This document shows, piece after piece, positions 33,049 through 40,727 of a stretch of DNA of 44,008 bases (position 1 is its first letter; each line of letters opens with the position of its first letter). The notes beneath the pieces are model-generated. The model did no database searches, was not told the DNA's origin, and saw nothing but the letters and a program-made list of their open reading frames with translations. Position numbers and translations under genes: made by a program. Origin of the DNA: an uncultured bacterium (GTDB lineage: Bacteria; Patescibacteriota; Minisyncoccia; Phycocordibacterales; UBA9973); the NCBI GenBank assembly GCA_903891365.1, contig CAITEG010000004.1, forward strand, positions 1 to 44,008, read 5' to 3'.

Positions 33049-33228
33049 ATGGCAGGAAAATTATTTGGTAAGCCTATAGGGGATGTCATAAAACACCCAG
33101 GTTCTCTCACTCGTAAAGCAAAAGCTGCGGGGAAAAGTATAACCCAATACTGTGCTCAAGGAGGTCTTGATGGACACACAAAAAAACAGTGTTCTCTAGC
33201 TAAGACTATGAGATCTTGGCATAAATAA
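33049..33228 (+). CDS. Small basic protein (59 aa)
   Basis: Sequence MAGKLFGKPIGDVIKHPGSL then TRKAKAAGKSITQYCAQGGL and a basic Cys-containing end. 'DVIKHPG-x-L-x-x-K-A-K-A-A-G' is a pattern I know from tiny phage proteins located near head genes, of unknown role. A TAGTAT -10-like box lies 6 bases before the ATG. Confidence 0.6.
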   Translation: MAGKLFGKPIGDVIKHPGSLTRKAKAAGKSITQYCAQGGLDGHTKKQCSLAKTMRSWHK

Positions 33229-33234
33229 TCAGCA

Positions 33235-33390
33235 ATGAATCCTCCACAGCAAGAAGGCCCAGGAACAACCGTCGACTCTGCAAAGAGTGGGCGTCTTGTC
33301 GTTGATGCAGGAGCGCGAGAATTAAAAGCAAAAAAGAAAAAATCTTTACAAGAAAGGGTCCGACAACAGTCAATGTCACCAGAGAATTAA
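33235..33390 (+). CDS. Small hypothetical protein (51 aa)
   Basis: MNPPQQEGPGTTVDSAKSGR, then LVVDAGARELKAKKKKSLQE and a basic tail. Starts 6 bases after the preceding stop. No family recognised; highly charged and probably part of the head region. Confidence 0.5.
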   Translation: MNPPQQEGPGTTVDSAKSGRLVVDAGARELKAKKKKSLQERVRQQSMSPEN

Positions 33391-33400
33391 CATTTTTATC

Positions 33401-33499
33401 ATGGCAAAAAGTAAAGCGAAAGCTAAAAAGACCAAGAAAAATCCAATCCTTAAGTGGATTAGTAAGACTTGGAAAAAGATAATTAAGATCAATATTTAA
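33401..33499 (+). CDS. Tiny Lys-rich protein (32 aa)
   Basis: MAKSKAKAKKTKKNPILKWI followed by SKTWKKIIKINI: a polybasic start and amphipathic basic helix with two Trp. It could bind DNA or membranes. Its start resembles the lysine-rich tails fused to the enzymes at 16.0, 41.3 and 42.0 kb. Confidence 0.5.
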   Translation: MAKSKAKAKKTKKNPILKWISKTWKKIIKINI

Positions 33500-33515
33500 T
33501 TACTAGGTACTAAGG

Positions 33516-33521
33516 TATATT
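33516..33521 (+). promoter_or_regulatory. TATATT -10 box, 6 bases before the next start
   Basis: The position matches the other leaderless promoters, but the -35 is weak. Confidence 0.4.
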
Positions 33522-33527
33522 GTATTT

Positions 33528-33704
33528 ATGGCAACAAAAAAGGAAGCGCGAAAAAATGCTCTCAAGGAAATGCTAGCTAATCGATTTAAGGGTGGAAAGA
33601 AAGACAAGTTTTCCAACCTTAAGGAGAAAATGAAAGAGTCCAAAGAGAACAAGAAAGAAGAGGCCTCAGAAACCCCTGCTTTCGAAAAGAGCGAGAAGGA
33701 CTAA
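33528..33704 (+). CDS. Small charged protein (58 aa)
   Basis: MATKKEARKNALKEMLANRF with a strongly Lys/Glu-rich remainder (LKEKMKESKENKKEEASETP). Helical, no family recognised. The following gene begins 1 base after its stop. Confidence 0.55.
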   Translation: MATKKEARKNALKEMLANRFKGGKKDKFSNLKEKMKESKENKKEEASETPAFEKSEKD

Positions 33705-33705
33705 C

Positions 33706-34128
33706 ATGGCTTTAACCCCTTCATTTTCGACGGGAGGGATGCCACGTCCTAGTAAAGGAAGCGTTGGTACGTCTGTTAGTTCCCTTCTCAAGACAAAGAT
33801 GCCCTCACTTAATAGGGGGTCTGGTATTAAAGGTACTGCGCTAAAAGGTGTTACTTTCCCTAAAGCAGGATCTATGAAGGCTGGTCCTAAACTTTCTACA
33901 AAAACTCGCAGTGGTGGAACTGTCAAAGCCCCTAAAACCACAATTAAACCCAGTTCCCTATCCTCGTCACTTAAATCACTTATAAGTGCTGCTAAAAAGT
34001 CACCTTCCCCTATGGGCGGCGCTGGTTTAGGAATGTCCTCCGGTGTGGGTGCCCCGGCAGCTACACCATCTCCGGCCTTCTTCGGACAACCTAATGCGGG
34101 CCCTGGAGGGATAGGTCTTGGAATGTAA
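33706..34128 (+). CDS. Ser/Gly/Pro-rich hypothetical protein (140 aa)
   Basis: Low-complexity basic protein (MALTPSFSTGGMPRPSKGSV; PSSLSSSLKSLISAAKKSPS) with a Gly/Pro-rich end. Probably disordered and perhaps a minor head component. AGAAGGA lies 6 bases before the ATG, one of few convincing Shine-Dalgarno sites here. Confidence 0.6.
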   Translation: MALTPSFSTGGMPRPSKGSVGTSVSSLLKTKMPSLNRGSGIKGTALKGVTFPKAGSMKAGPKLSTKTRSGGTVKAPKTTIKPSSLSSSLKSLISAAKKSPSPMGGAGLGMSSGVGAPAATPSPAFFGQPNAGPGGIGLGM

Positions 34129-34134
34129 CTAACG

Positions 34135-34140
34135 TATAAT
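34135..34140 (+). promoter_or_regulatory. TATAAT box, 8 bases before the start at 34149
   Basis: A consensus -10 with no good -35; geometry of a leaderless promoter. Confidence 0.5.
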
Positions 34141-34148
34141 TTTTAAAT

Positions 34149-34391
34149 ATGGCAAAAACTGTTGATAATAAGAAGTCTAGCGAAATCGAAACACCTGAGT
34201 TTAACGAGATGGGTACGGCCCGTCCGTTTGAGAATATTGACTCCACTGCAGATGTGAAAGATAAACTTGCAAAAAAACTTGGTTATAAGAAAGGTGGTGC
34301 AATGCCTCCATTCATGACTCGCCCGTTTGCAGAATTTCAAGCATTGAAAAAGAAGCAAAACGCAGCGAAGAAAGCCGGCGATAAAGCATAA
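34149..34391 (+). CDS. Small hypothetical protein (80 aa)
   Basis: MAKTVDNKKSSEIETPEFNE followed by a helical, basic C-terminus (FAEFQALKKKQNAAKKAGDK). No family recognised. The TAATTTTTAAAT leader and a terminator directly after the stop make it the last gene of the small-protein series. Confidence 0.6.
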   Translation: MAKTVDNKKSSEIETPEFNEMGTARPFENIDSTADVKDKLAKKLGYKKGGAMPPFMTRPFAEFQALKKKQNAAKKAGDKA

Positions 34392-34419
34392 AAACAAACC
34401 CCGAAAGGGGTTTTGTTTT
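34391..34419 (+). terminator. Rho-independent terminator before the scaffold-capsid block
   Basis: AAAACAAACCCC-GAAA-GGGGTTTTGTTTT: a 12-bp stem with a stable GAAA loop and T-rich end. Confidence 0.9.
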
Positions 34420-34536
34420 ATGGTACTGAGCTATTATTTGTCAAGAGCATCTCAATTGCTCCGACTATGAATAAAAATAAGTCGGGATAAATATTGTGCA
34501 CAGCAACTTATCCGTTTATCCAATAATGAATTAATT

Positions 34537-35217
34537 ATGATTGATCCTGTAACAGGACAAGAGGTTCCGGCAGGCGCCGGGCAGACCCAAGTTTCACCAA
34601 ACGCTCTTAAAGAGCTTGGAGATTTTAAACAGTTTTTTGAAGATATCTCCCCTTTACTTGAGAAGTTAAATGCTAGTCCAGATCTCGTTCAGGCTATTGT
34701 GTCTGACAAGATCAACGACGAATTTGCAAAGGCAGCTCTCGCAGGCAAGCTAACCGTCGAGGAAGCTCAAACAGCGACAGCAGCAGTCAAAGCAGTCGAA
34801 AAGGAACTAGGCACACAAGCTTTTAATACAGCATCTCCAGAAGAGATCTCAAAACTTGTGGAAGAAAAAGTTTCAGCTCTCGAGTCTAGATTAACTGAAA
34901 AAGACGAGATGAAACAATTTGAGAGTTATACTAGTCAGTTCATTTCAAATACTCCTGACTTCAAAGACTATTCGGAAGCAATTTCTGAATGGCTTGATGA
35001 ACATGATGTAACCGATGTTAAAGTCGCTTACTACGCAGTAAAAGGAGAACTTTCTGAAAAGAAAGCAAAAGAAATGGCTGATTCAGATGCTTCAGAGTAC
35101 GCTAAAAATGTCATGATGACTGCGGGTGGCGGAAATGTTCCAGCTAATGCTATCGTAGGTGGGCAACCTCTTATTGATACACTTATAGCTCCTCGAACAA
35201 ACCCAAATCGTTTCTAA
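34537..35217 (+). CDS. Probable scaffolding protein
   Basis: 226 residues, acidic and helical (GDFKQFFEDISPLLEKLNAS; ISKLVEEKVSALESRLTEKD), placed directly before the major capsid gene, the normal order in tailed phages. No protease motif. Scaffold proteins shape the procapsid and leave or are cleaved afterwards. The C-terminal ~30 residues (GGNVPANAIVGGQPLIDTLI) are non-helical, as expected for a capsid-binding end. Confidence 0.7.
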   Translation: MIDPVTGQEVPAGAGQTQVSPNALKELGDFKQFFEDISPLLEKLNASPDLVQAIVSDKINDEFAKAALAGKLTVEEAQTATAAVKAVEKELGTQAFNTASPEEISKLVEEKVSALESRLTEKDEMKQFESYTSQFISNTPDFKDYSEAISEWLDEHDVTDVKVAYYAVKGELSEKKAKEMADSDASEYAKNVMMTAGGGNVPANAIVGGQPLIDTLIAPRTNPNRF

Positions 35218-35223
35218 CAATCC

Positions 35224-35252
35224 TTGACAAATTAATAGTTAATTATTAGTAA
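35224..35252 (+). promoter_or_regulatory. Promoter of the major capsid gene, with leader hairpin
   Basis: TTGACA (35224-35229), 17 bases, TAGTAA (35247-35252). The 30-base leader contains AACGTTA-TTAGT-TAACGTT (35251-35269). Confidence 0.6.
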
Positions 35253-35282
35253 CGTTATTAGTTAACGTTCGTAAACAAATTT

Positions 35283-36551
35283 ATGGCAGCATATCCGTTT
35301 TACAACGAACCGACTCATGACCAAGGGGTAGTCACAAATGCAGCGTCTAACGCAGCGCGAACTTCAGCCACATCAAGTGCTGAACAGCGCCTCGTTATCG
35401 ATGCAGTTGATAAGATCTTCCTTCTTGAACCGAACAAGCACCCTCTCGTAACCCTTCTGACGAATGTTGGAAAGGTATGGGATGGCAAGGCTTGGGTTGG
35501 TGCAGGAATCGCGAAAGCATCTACGACTAATCCTGAGTTCAAGTGGTTCGAAGATTACTATGGAGGCCGTTTCGGTTCCGTAGCAGTCGCTTATTCAACA
35601 GGTGATCCAGTGACAATCACTGTATCAGTTGTTGGTGCAGGTTCAAGCTCTGGTTATATCTTCACAGTAGGAGATGTAATCCGCAATGCTCGAACAGGTG
35701 AGAACATGATGGTCACGACAGTCGCGGCTACCACTATCGCTTGTTCCCGTGCATTCGGCACAACGGTAGCAACAGCCGGTCTCGCGGGAGACTCTCTTTT
35801 CATCATTGGCAATGCCTCTGAGGAAAATGCAGGAGCTCGTAACGTGAACACGACTCGTTCTACACCAAACACAAACTATACTCAGATCTTCAAGACTTCA
35901 ATCGCTCTTTCCAACACGGAAAAGGAGGTTAAGCTCTATGGTGGTCCTGATCTTCCGTATCAGCGCGCGAAGAAAGGCACCGAACACGCTCTCGATATCG
36001 AGCGCGCATTCTGGTGGGGTCAGAAATACTACGACACAGGAGTTGCAACTCAAGGTCATATCCGACGTGCAACAGGTGGCGTACTGGAATTCATCCAGGC
36101 TGGCAATTCATACGTTCAGAATCAGAATGGTCCTTTGACTGCTCCTGATTTCAACACCTTCCTCCGAGAAGGCTTCACGTATGGTAATAACGAGAAGATG
36201 CTCTTTGCATCTGGACTCGTTCTTCAGGCTATCAATGAAATGGCACGTGGCCAGATTCGTATCAAACCTGAAGAGAAGACCTATGGTATTCAGATTTCTG
36301 AATGGTTTACTCCGTTCGGCATGATCAATATCGTTCACAATCCTCTCTTCGTTGATGCGTACGCTTCGTATGCCTTCATGATGGACATGGAAAGCTTCCG
36401 TTACCGCTTCATGATGAACCGCGACACAGTTCTCCGCACCAATATTCAGGCGCCGGATGTCGATGGTCAAGTGGACGAGTATCTCTCGGAAGTCGGTCTC
36501 GAGCGCAAGCAAGCTCCGCGTCATGCGTTGCTTCTTGGTGTTACAGGCTAA
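35283..36551 (+). CDS. Major capsid protein, SU10-like
   Basis: 422 residues. The pattern NYTQIFKTSIALSNTEKEVK, later GTEHALDIERAFWWGQKYYD and a C-terminal MDMESFRYRFMMNRDTVLRT, matches the SU10 major head protein family (related to phiEco32-like podoviruses) rather than a classic HK97 prohead with fused protease. It builds the icosahedral shell. It has the most GC-rich, regular codon use in the block, as expected for a highly expressed protein. Start ATG has an A/T-rich leader without Shine-Dalgarno. Three stem-loops follow its stop. Confidence 0.85.
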   Translation: MAAYPFYNEPTHDQGVVTNAASNAARTSATSSAEQRLVIDAVDKIFLLEPNKHPLVTLLTNVGKVWDGKAWVGAGIAKASTTNPEFKWFEDYYGGRFGSVAVAYSTGDPVTITVSVVGAGSSSGYIFTVGDVIRNARTGENMMVTTVAATTIACSRAFGTTVATAGLAGDSLFIIGNASEENAGARNVNTTRSTPNTNYTQIFKTSIALSNTEKEVKLYGGPDLPYQRAKKGTEHALDIERAFWWGQKYYDTGVATQGHIRRATGGVLEFIQAGNSYVQNQNGPLTAPDFNTFLREGFTYGNNEKMLFASGLVLQAINEMARGQIRIKPEEKTYGIQISEWFTPFGMINIVHNPLFVDAYASYAFMMDMESFRYRFMMNRDTVLRTNIQAPDVDGQVDEYLSEVGLERKQAPRHALLLGVTG

Positions 36552-36577
36552 GCGAAATCAAATATATAGTCCTTCGT

Positions 36578-36675
36578 GTTTGTGGGACAAAAAATCACAA
36601 ACATCCGGTTCCAGAATACTTCGTAAGAAGTTTGGGGTCGGAGCAGAGGATAGTGCCTCTATCTTCTGCTCCGAC
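36578..36675 (+). other. Three stem-loops after the capsid gene
   Basis: GTTTGTG/CACAAAC (36578-36602), ACTTC-GTAA-GAAGT (36618-36631, GNRA-like loop) and an 11-bp stem GTCGGAGCAGA/TCTGCTCCGAC with an internal extension (36637-36675). No T run follows. They may stabilise the capsid mRNA or uncouple capsid from downstream expression. Confidence 0.7.
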
Positions 36676-36737
36676 TCTACAGAGTTCCGGTCCGACAAAC
36701 CACGGGTCATTGGCTTATTAGTTAATCTTAAAAAATT

Positions 36738-37511
36738 ATGGCTTCATTAGAAGGAACATTCACCCGATACCTGCTTCGTCAGGGGGTGGTTGTACAAAAA
36801 ACGGGTACAGCTGGTAATCGACCAGTTGCTATTCGTATGCGATACAAAGGAACAGGTACAGTAACTTCCGTTACGACTGCAGCCGGTACTCTCGTTACAG
36901 TTTCAGTAGCAGGTACAGGACAGGCGACTGAAGGTACAAAGACTTATACCTTTGCATCTGACAGTCCTACCATTGCGTCTCTTGTTGGTAATATTAATGC
37001 AGACGGTATTTTCGAGGCGAAAGTCTTGGATGCTCTCAATGCTGATGTTACCCCGAGTTACTTCGTTACTGGTGCTATCACAGCAACCTACGATTCAAAC
37101 GGAGTTCGACAGTGGGACCTTACTGTAGATCCAAACGTTCAGCTTTCAGCTGGTGTTTATGGCATTACAGTTTGTCTTACAGGCAATCGTGAGTGGGACA
37201 ACAACTTCTTCACTCCAGAAAAGGTTGGTCAACATCGTGTTGTTCTTCAGGAAGTCGATTACTATGCAACGCTTGGTGGCGCAGCAGATAACCTAGTTCG
37301 TATATATGTACGACGTGGTCTTCCTGGTCACACTGAGACCCAAATCTTTGGTGCTCTCTCAGTAAGCGGTACTCTTACGGCAATTACATTTGCTTCTGGA
37401 CAGGGATTCATCTCTGGAAAGGATGGTGATGAAATTATCGTTCGCGTTCAGGATGGTACATCGATCTCTGATACAGCGCTCTTCCTACGTGCAACCGGTT
37501 ACCTCGAATAA
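36738..37511 (+). CDS. Structural protein (decoration or head-completion candidate)
   Basis: 257 residues, almost wholly beta-rich with Gly/Thr/Val repeats (TGTVTSVTTAAGTLVTVSVA; GQGFISGKDGDEIIVRVQDG). No family recognised. Directly downstream of the capsid gene, a position used for decoration or neck proteins. The start is preceded by CTTAAAAAATT directly before the ATG. Confidence 0.55.
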   Translation: MASLEGTFTRYLLRQGVVVQKTGTAGNRPVAIRMRYKGTGTVTSVTTAAGTLVTVSVAGTGQATEGTKTYTFASDSPTIASLVGNINADGIFEAKVLDALNADVTPSYFVTGAITATYDSNGVRQWDLTVDPNVQLSAGVYGITVCLTGNREWDNNFFTPEKVGQHRVVLQEVDYYATLGGAADNLVRIYVRRGLPGHTETQIFGALSVSGTLTAITFASGQGFISGKDGDEIIVRVQDGTSISDTALFLRATGYLE

Positions 37512-37541
37512 TATCGAGTAACTGTTGTATCTTAGTTAGTA

Positions 37542-37568
37542 AGGGGAAGTCTCTTTGGAGGTTTCCCT
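37542..37568 (+). other. Hairpin in the intergenic region
   Basis: AGGGGAA/TTTCCCT (37542-37548, 37562-37568, one G-T pair) with inner CTC/GAG. No T run. Confidence 0.55.
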
Positions 37569-37617
37569 GAACTAGCCCGGATAAAAATTCGTGCTAATTA
37601 ATAAGTAATATAAAACT

Positions 37618-38109
37618 ATGAAGTTTATTTCAAGAAGTTCAAATTATATGGTTGTTTTAAAACCAGGGATACAAGGAAATCATTTGACAGGTCAGCCATC
37701 CGTTCCTGGACTTTATGTACGCTTCCGTGATGGTATTGCGGAAATCAAGGATGAGGAAATTATTAACCTCATGAAGAATAGTGAGGGTTTTAGAAATGGT
37801 GATTTTATAGCAGCCGATGAACAAGGTGCTGATCCATTTGCAGACACGAGGAGTCAACTTGAACCGACTCACGTTATTTCAGAAATAAAATATGGACACA
37901 TAGAAGGACGCAAAGCAAGTGAAACGCCAGTAAAGATTCCTGCCGCTGTCAAAAAATTGATTGAGGAAGAGGCTGTTAGAATGGCAAAAGCAATGCTTCC
38001 AGATCTACTAAAAGAGGCTATAAAAGAGATGACAAGTGCGGCCTCTATTGAACCAGAAAAGGTCTCAAAAGCAACTACCAAAAACGCTTCGGCTCCAACC
38101 GTTATCTAG
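37618..38109 (+). CDS. Small structural protein (163 aa)
   Basis: N-terminal part is beta-rich with VPGLYVRFRDGIAEIKDEE and IINLMKNSEGFRNGDFIAAD, a pattern I have seen in small virion proteins just after capsid genes; the C-terminal third is a basic/acidic helix (KKLIEEEAVRMAKAMLPDLL). Function unknown; neck or head-tail connection is possible. Confidence 0.55.
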   Translation: MKFISRSSNYMVVLKPGIQGNHLTGQPSVPGLYVRFRDGIAEIKDEEIINLMKNSEGFRNGDFIAADEQGADPFADTRSQLEPTHVISEIKYGHIEGRKASETPVKIPAAVKKLIEEEAVRMAKAMLPDLLKEAIKEMTSAASIEPEKVSKATTKNASAPTVI

Positions 38110-38123
38110 TAAGTAGACTTTGT

Positions 38124-38157
38124 ACTAAAATGCACTCTCCATGGTGCAGACTTTAGT
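38124..38157 (+). other. Two-part hairpin before the lectin-like gene
   Basis: ACTAAA/TTTAGT enclosing TGCAC/GTGCA, 34 bases in all. No T run follows. Confidence 0.6.
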
Positions 38158-38189
38158 ATTGTGTGTATATCAATTTAATTGTCTAAAAC

Positions 38190-39026
38190 ATGGACTGCAT
38201 CCCACAAAATTTCTACTATGACCCGATCCGACAAGGGACGGGTAAGGGTGTTTGGAACTGGTATTCTGGCGCTCCTTATCAGAATGGTGGATACCTAGTT
38301 CTCCTTAATGGGTCAGGTTATATGTTCTATGATTGCGGTAAAGGAAGCATCTCTTATGTTTTAAATATTCCTCACGATCCAACAGATTTTTCGGCTCGTC
38401 AATGGGGTCTTAGAAGTGGCGAAGATTATGTTCTATTTGATTTTAGTGGTGGAACATTCCAAGCAATTTCAGCTTCAACAAGAGGAACACGGACAGCTTC
38501 TTCAGTAATCGCATGGGATAGTACTTGGACTCAAACAGATACTACCTTTATGATTCGATGGGAAGCTGGAATGGCAACTTTCTATATCAACGGAATTGTT
38601 CGTGCAGTTCTTTCGGATGCTTCAATTCCTTATGGCCCAATGAGTCCATTTGTTCATAACAATGGAGCAGATTTGTTTATGATTGAAAGTGTTGTTGGGC
38701 AAGGTCTTCAGAGTTTGATTCTTGATCCTGTAGAAACTTCAAGTGATACTTCTAGTCCTTCTATTTCAACTCTACATGATAGTATGACTTCAAGTGAGGT
38801 TATTACTATCACAAACGCAACTCTTCCAGCAAATAGTGTTTCAGACACAATCTCAGCATCAAGTGATACTGTAACTGCAGCTGATTCACTTGATAAAGCA
38901 TCTTCAGTTTCTGAAACAACTTCAATGACTGAGAGTACTACAGCAGCAGTACAAATGACGTTCCTAAGATCTGTTGCTGACACAATTACAATAACTGACG
39001 TAATCTCTAATAGTCATACCGCCTAG
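38190..39026 (+). CDS. Tail or fibre protein with lectin-like domain and repeat tail
   Basis: 278 residues. The first ~175 form a beta-sandwich resembling a concanavalin/LamG-like fold (GYLVLLNGSGYMFYDCGKGS; FMIRWEAGMATFYINGIVRA). The last ~100 are Ser/Thr-rich with 'S-D-T-I/V-T' repeats (SVSDTISASSDTVTAADSLD; VADTITITDVISNSHTA). A host-binding spike is likely from this architecture. The same repeat style occurs in the gene at the right edge. The stop is 2 bases from the next start. Confidence 0.6.
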   Translation: MDCIPQNFYYDPIRQGTGKGVWNWYSGAPYQNGGYLVLLNGSGYMFYDCGKGSISYVLNIPHDPTDFSARQWGLRSGEDYVLFDFSGGTFQAISASTRGTRTASSVIAWDSTWTQTDTTFMIRWEAGMATFYINGIVRAVLSDASIPYGPMSPFVHNNGADLFMIESVVGQGLQSLILDPVETSSDTSSPSISTLHDSMTSSEVITITNATLPANSVSDTISASSDTVTAADSLDKASSVSETTSMTESTTAAVQMTFLRSVADTITITDVISNSHTA

Positions 39027-39028
39027 TT

Positions 39029-39295
39029 ATGGATCCTGCAACTCAATGCGATCATGATGTACTGATAGAACTTCGCACTGAGATGCGGATGATCCGACAG
39101 GATATAAAAGAACTAAAGGATGGTCTCTCCACCCGCGTGAATGATCACGAGAGTCGTATTCGTTCTCTTGAAACTCACGTTGGGGATGCTATTGCAGAAA
39201 GAAAAGGTTCAGATCGGGCGACTCGTTTGTATGGTGCAATTTTAATATTCGTAGTGGGAGTAGTTGAGTTCTTTATTAGCCATTATTATAGATAG
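39029..39295 (+). CDS. XhlA-like small membrane protein (lysis accessory)
   Basis: 88 residues: a coiled coil (LIELRTEMRMIRQDIKELKD) followed by one C-terminal transmembrane helix (LYGAILIFVVGVVEFFISHY). This is the layout of the XhlA/hemolysin family, which works with holins and endolysins. It overlaps the promoter of the papain-like lysin, directly downstream. Confidence 0.75.
   Translation: MDPATQCDHDVLIELRTEMRMIRQDIKELKDGLSTRVNDHESRIRSLETHVGDAIAERKGSDRATRLYGAILIFVVGVVEFFISHYYR
39264..39292 (+). promoter_or_regulatory. Promoter of the lysin gene, leaderless, inside the XhlA-like gene
   Basis: TTGAGT (39264-39269), 17 bases, TATAGA (39287-39292), 7 bases to the ATG at 39300. Confidence 0.6.
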
Positions 39296-39299
39296 TTTT

Positions 39300-40376
39300 A
39301 TGGATAAACAAATTCCAGCGCTTGGAGCAGTTCCAAGCCCTCATGATTATAGGGATGATTATGCTAAGGTGGCGCTAGGAGCCCCTCAGACGGCTCCATT
39401 TGCCCTTCCAGCGAGTTTTGAGACCTCTATGCCTGGTCCAGTACTTATGCAGGCGCAAATCCCCGCCTGTGTGTCACACTCAGTAGCACAGGTACTCCAA
39501 CTCTACTGGTATAAAAAGACTGGTAAACTTATAGACTTTTCTCCTCGCTTCTTGGATGTACTGGCGAAGCGTTTTGACGGACAACCTTTAGATGGGGGGA
39601 CTATTCCACGCCTTGTTTTCAAACTTGCCGTAAAATACGGGTGTGCAACAACAGCAACTGTTCCAAATGATACAAGTTTATCTCTTGCACAATATCGAAA
39701 TGATTCTATTTTGACACCAGCAGCTTTTACAGAAGCGCTTCAACACAAAATTCCTGGATTCATCCGTGTTCCAGACAGCTTTGATGCAGTACGCCAAGCA
39801 GTGTATTTTCATGGTGCGGTATCAACTTTAATGGAAATTGGAAAAGAATGGTGGACAAACACTAGTGGAACAAGTTCATGGGTTGATTCAGAAATTGATC
39901 CATTAAGAATTCCTGTAGTTCAAGTTGGAGGTCATCAGATCGTAGTTAAAGGTTGGACTGATAATGATTTCAACACATTACGTAATTCATGGAGTGATAA
40001 GTGGGCAAATATTGGTGAGGCTAAATATGATTTCGCTAATTGGGCTCCGTATATTATAGAAGGTTGGACTGTAGCAGAAATTCCAGAAGATGTAAAAGAT
40101 TTTATGGCGACTCTTCCTGCTCCTACAGATTTCCATTACACCTGGAATACAAATATGAGTCTTGGGCAAACAAATGAGGACATTAAGTTCATGCAAATAG
40201 CCCTAATGATTCTTGGTTTCATTTCTCCGTTTGATCCTAGTCAACTTGGAATCTATGGACCTAAGACTGCGGTAGGTGTTTTGGCTTACCAGAAGTCAAA
40301 AAAGATAAATCCACCTTCAGCAAATAATGTTGGACCAATGACACGTGCTGCTTTGAACGCAGACTTCTCTATATAG
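39300..40376 (+). CDS. Papain-like (C1A) cysteine peptidase with peptidoglycan-binding domain: probable lysin
   Basis: 358 residues. The peptidase carries QAQIPACVSHSVAQVLQLYW (51-70, catalytic Cys57 in the papain Q-x-x-x-x-x-C arrangement), GGHQIVVKGW (210-219, catalytic His212) and LRNSWSDKWANIGEAKY (227-243, Asn229 and the NSW-x-x-x-W motif). Residues about 295-355 form a PG_binding_1 domain (NEDIKFMQIALMILGFISPF; YGPKTAVGVLAYQKSKK). No signal peptide. It probably cuts peptide links in the cell wall during lysis, although papain-type lysins are uncommon and a protein target (for example a surface layer) is possible. Start is set by the leaderless promoter; the upstream in-frame TTG at 39264 is the -35 box. 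Confidence 0.78.
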   Translation: MDKQIPALGAVPSPHDYRDDYAKVALGAPQTAPFALPASFETSMPGPVLMQAQIPACVSHSVAQVLQLYWYKKTGKLIDFSPRFLDVLAKRFDGQPLDGGTIPRLVFKLAVKYGCATTATVPNDTSLSLAQYRNDSILTPAAFTEALQHKIPGFIRVPDSFDAVRQAVYFHGAVSTLMEIGKEWWTNTSGTSSWVDSEIDPLRIPVVQVGGHQIVVKGWTDNDFNTLRNSWSDKWANIGEAKYDFANWAPYIIEGWTVAEIPEDVKDFMATLPAPTDFHYTWNTNMSLGQTNEDIKFMQIALMILGFISPFDPSQLGIYGPKTAVGVLAYQKSKKINPPSANNVGPMTRAALNADFSI

Positions 40377-40417
40377 ACTTACCTATACTTTAGGTATTAA
40401 TAACTAATATAAAAACA

Positions 40418-40630
40418 ATGGATTATTCAACTACACAGGCTGGAAATATTGCCGCTATTGCGGGTCTTCTGGTCATGATTGCTTCCCATTTTGGATATAC
40501 ATTTATCACTACAGCAGAAGTAGCGTCAATTATTGGTGCTCTCTTGACAGTTGGTGGTATTGTTGTCTCGTGGATTGATCAGGTGAAAAGTGGACATACG
40601 ACTGTTGCCGGCTTTAAAATCACTGGTTAA
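40418..40630 (+). CDS. Holin candidate
   Basis: 70 residues with two hydrophobic helices (NIAAIAGLLVMIASHFGYTF and IIGALLTVGGIVVSWI) and a short polar tail, the size and topology of class II holins. It is next to the lysin and XhlA-like genes, completing a lysis cassette. A TAATAT box lies 7 bases before the ATG. Confidence 0.6.
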   Translation: MDYSTTQAGNIAAIAGLLVMIASHFGYTFITTAEVASIIGALLTVGGIVVSWIDQVKSGHTTVAGFKITG

Positions 40631-40655
40631 TAGACTCAGATAATATAAGTAATAG

Positions 40656-40714
40656 CCCATTGCACCGTCAAATAAGCAGGTCGTAGACACCGCAATGGGA
40701 TAGTGTTAACACTA
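40656..40714 (+). promoter_or_regulatory. Long inverted repeat and perfect 14-bp palindrome
   Basis: CCCATTGC (40656-40663) pairs with GCAATGGG (40692-40699), and TAGTGTTAACACTA (40701-40714) is a perfect palindrome typical of operators. They lie 14-70 bases before the next start. Confidence 0.7.
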
Positions 40715-40727
40715 ATTTTAAAAAATT

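Noticed and set aside
36637..36675. Possible tRNA near the strong stem after the capsid gene
   Set aside because: There is no acceptor stem, T-loop or CCA-compatible end; it is a simple long hairpin.
39264..39299. Upstream TTG start of the lysin gene adding a hydrophobic SSLLAIIIDSF start (signal-like)
   Set aside because: The TTG is the -35 box of a well-placed promoter and the frame overlaps the XhlA-like transmembrane codons, which explains the hydrophobicity.
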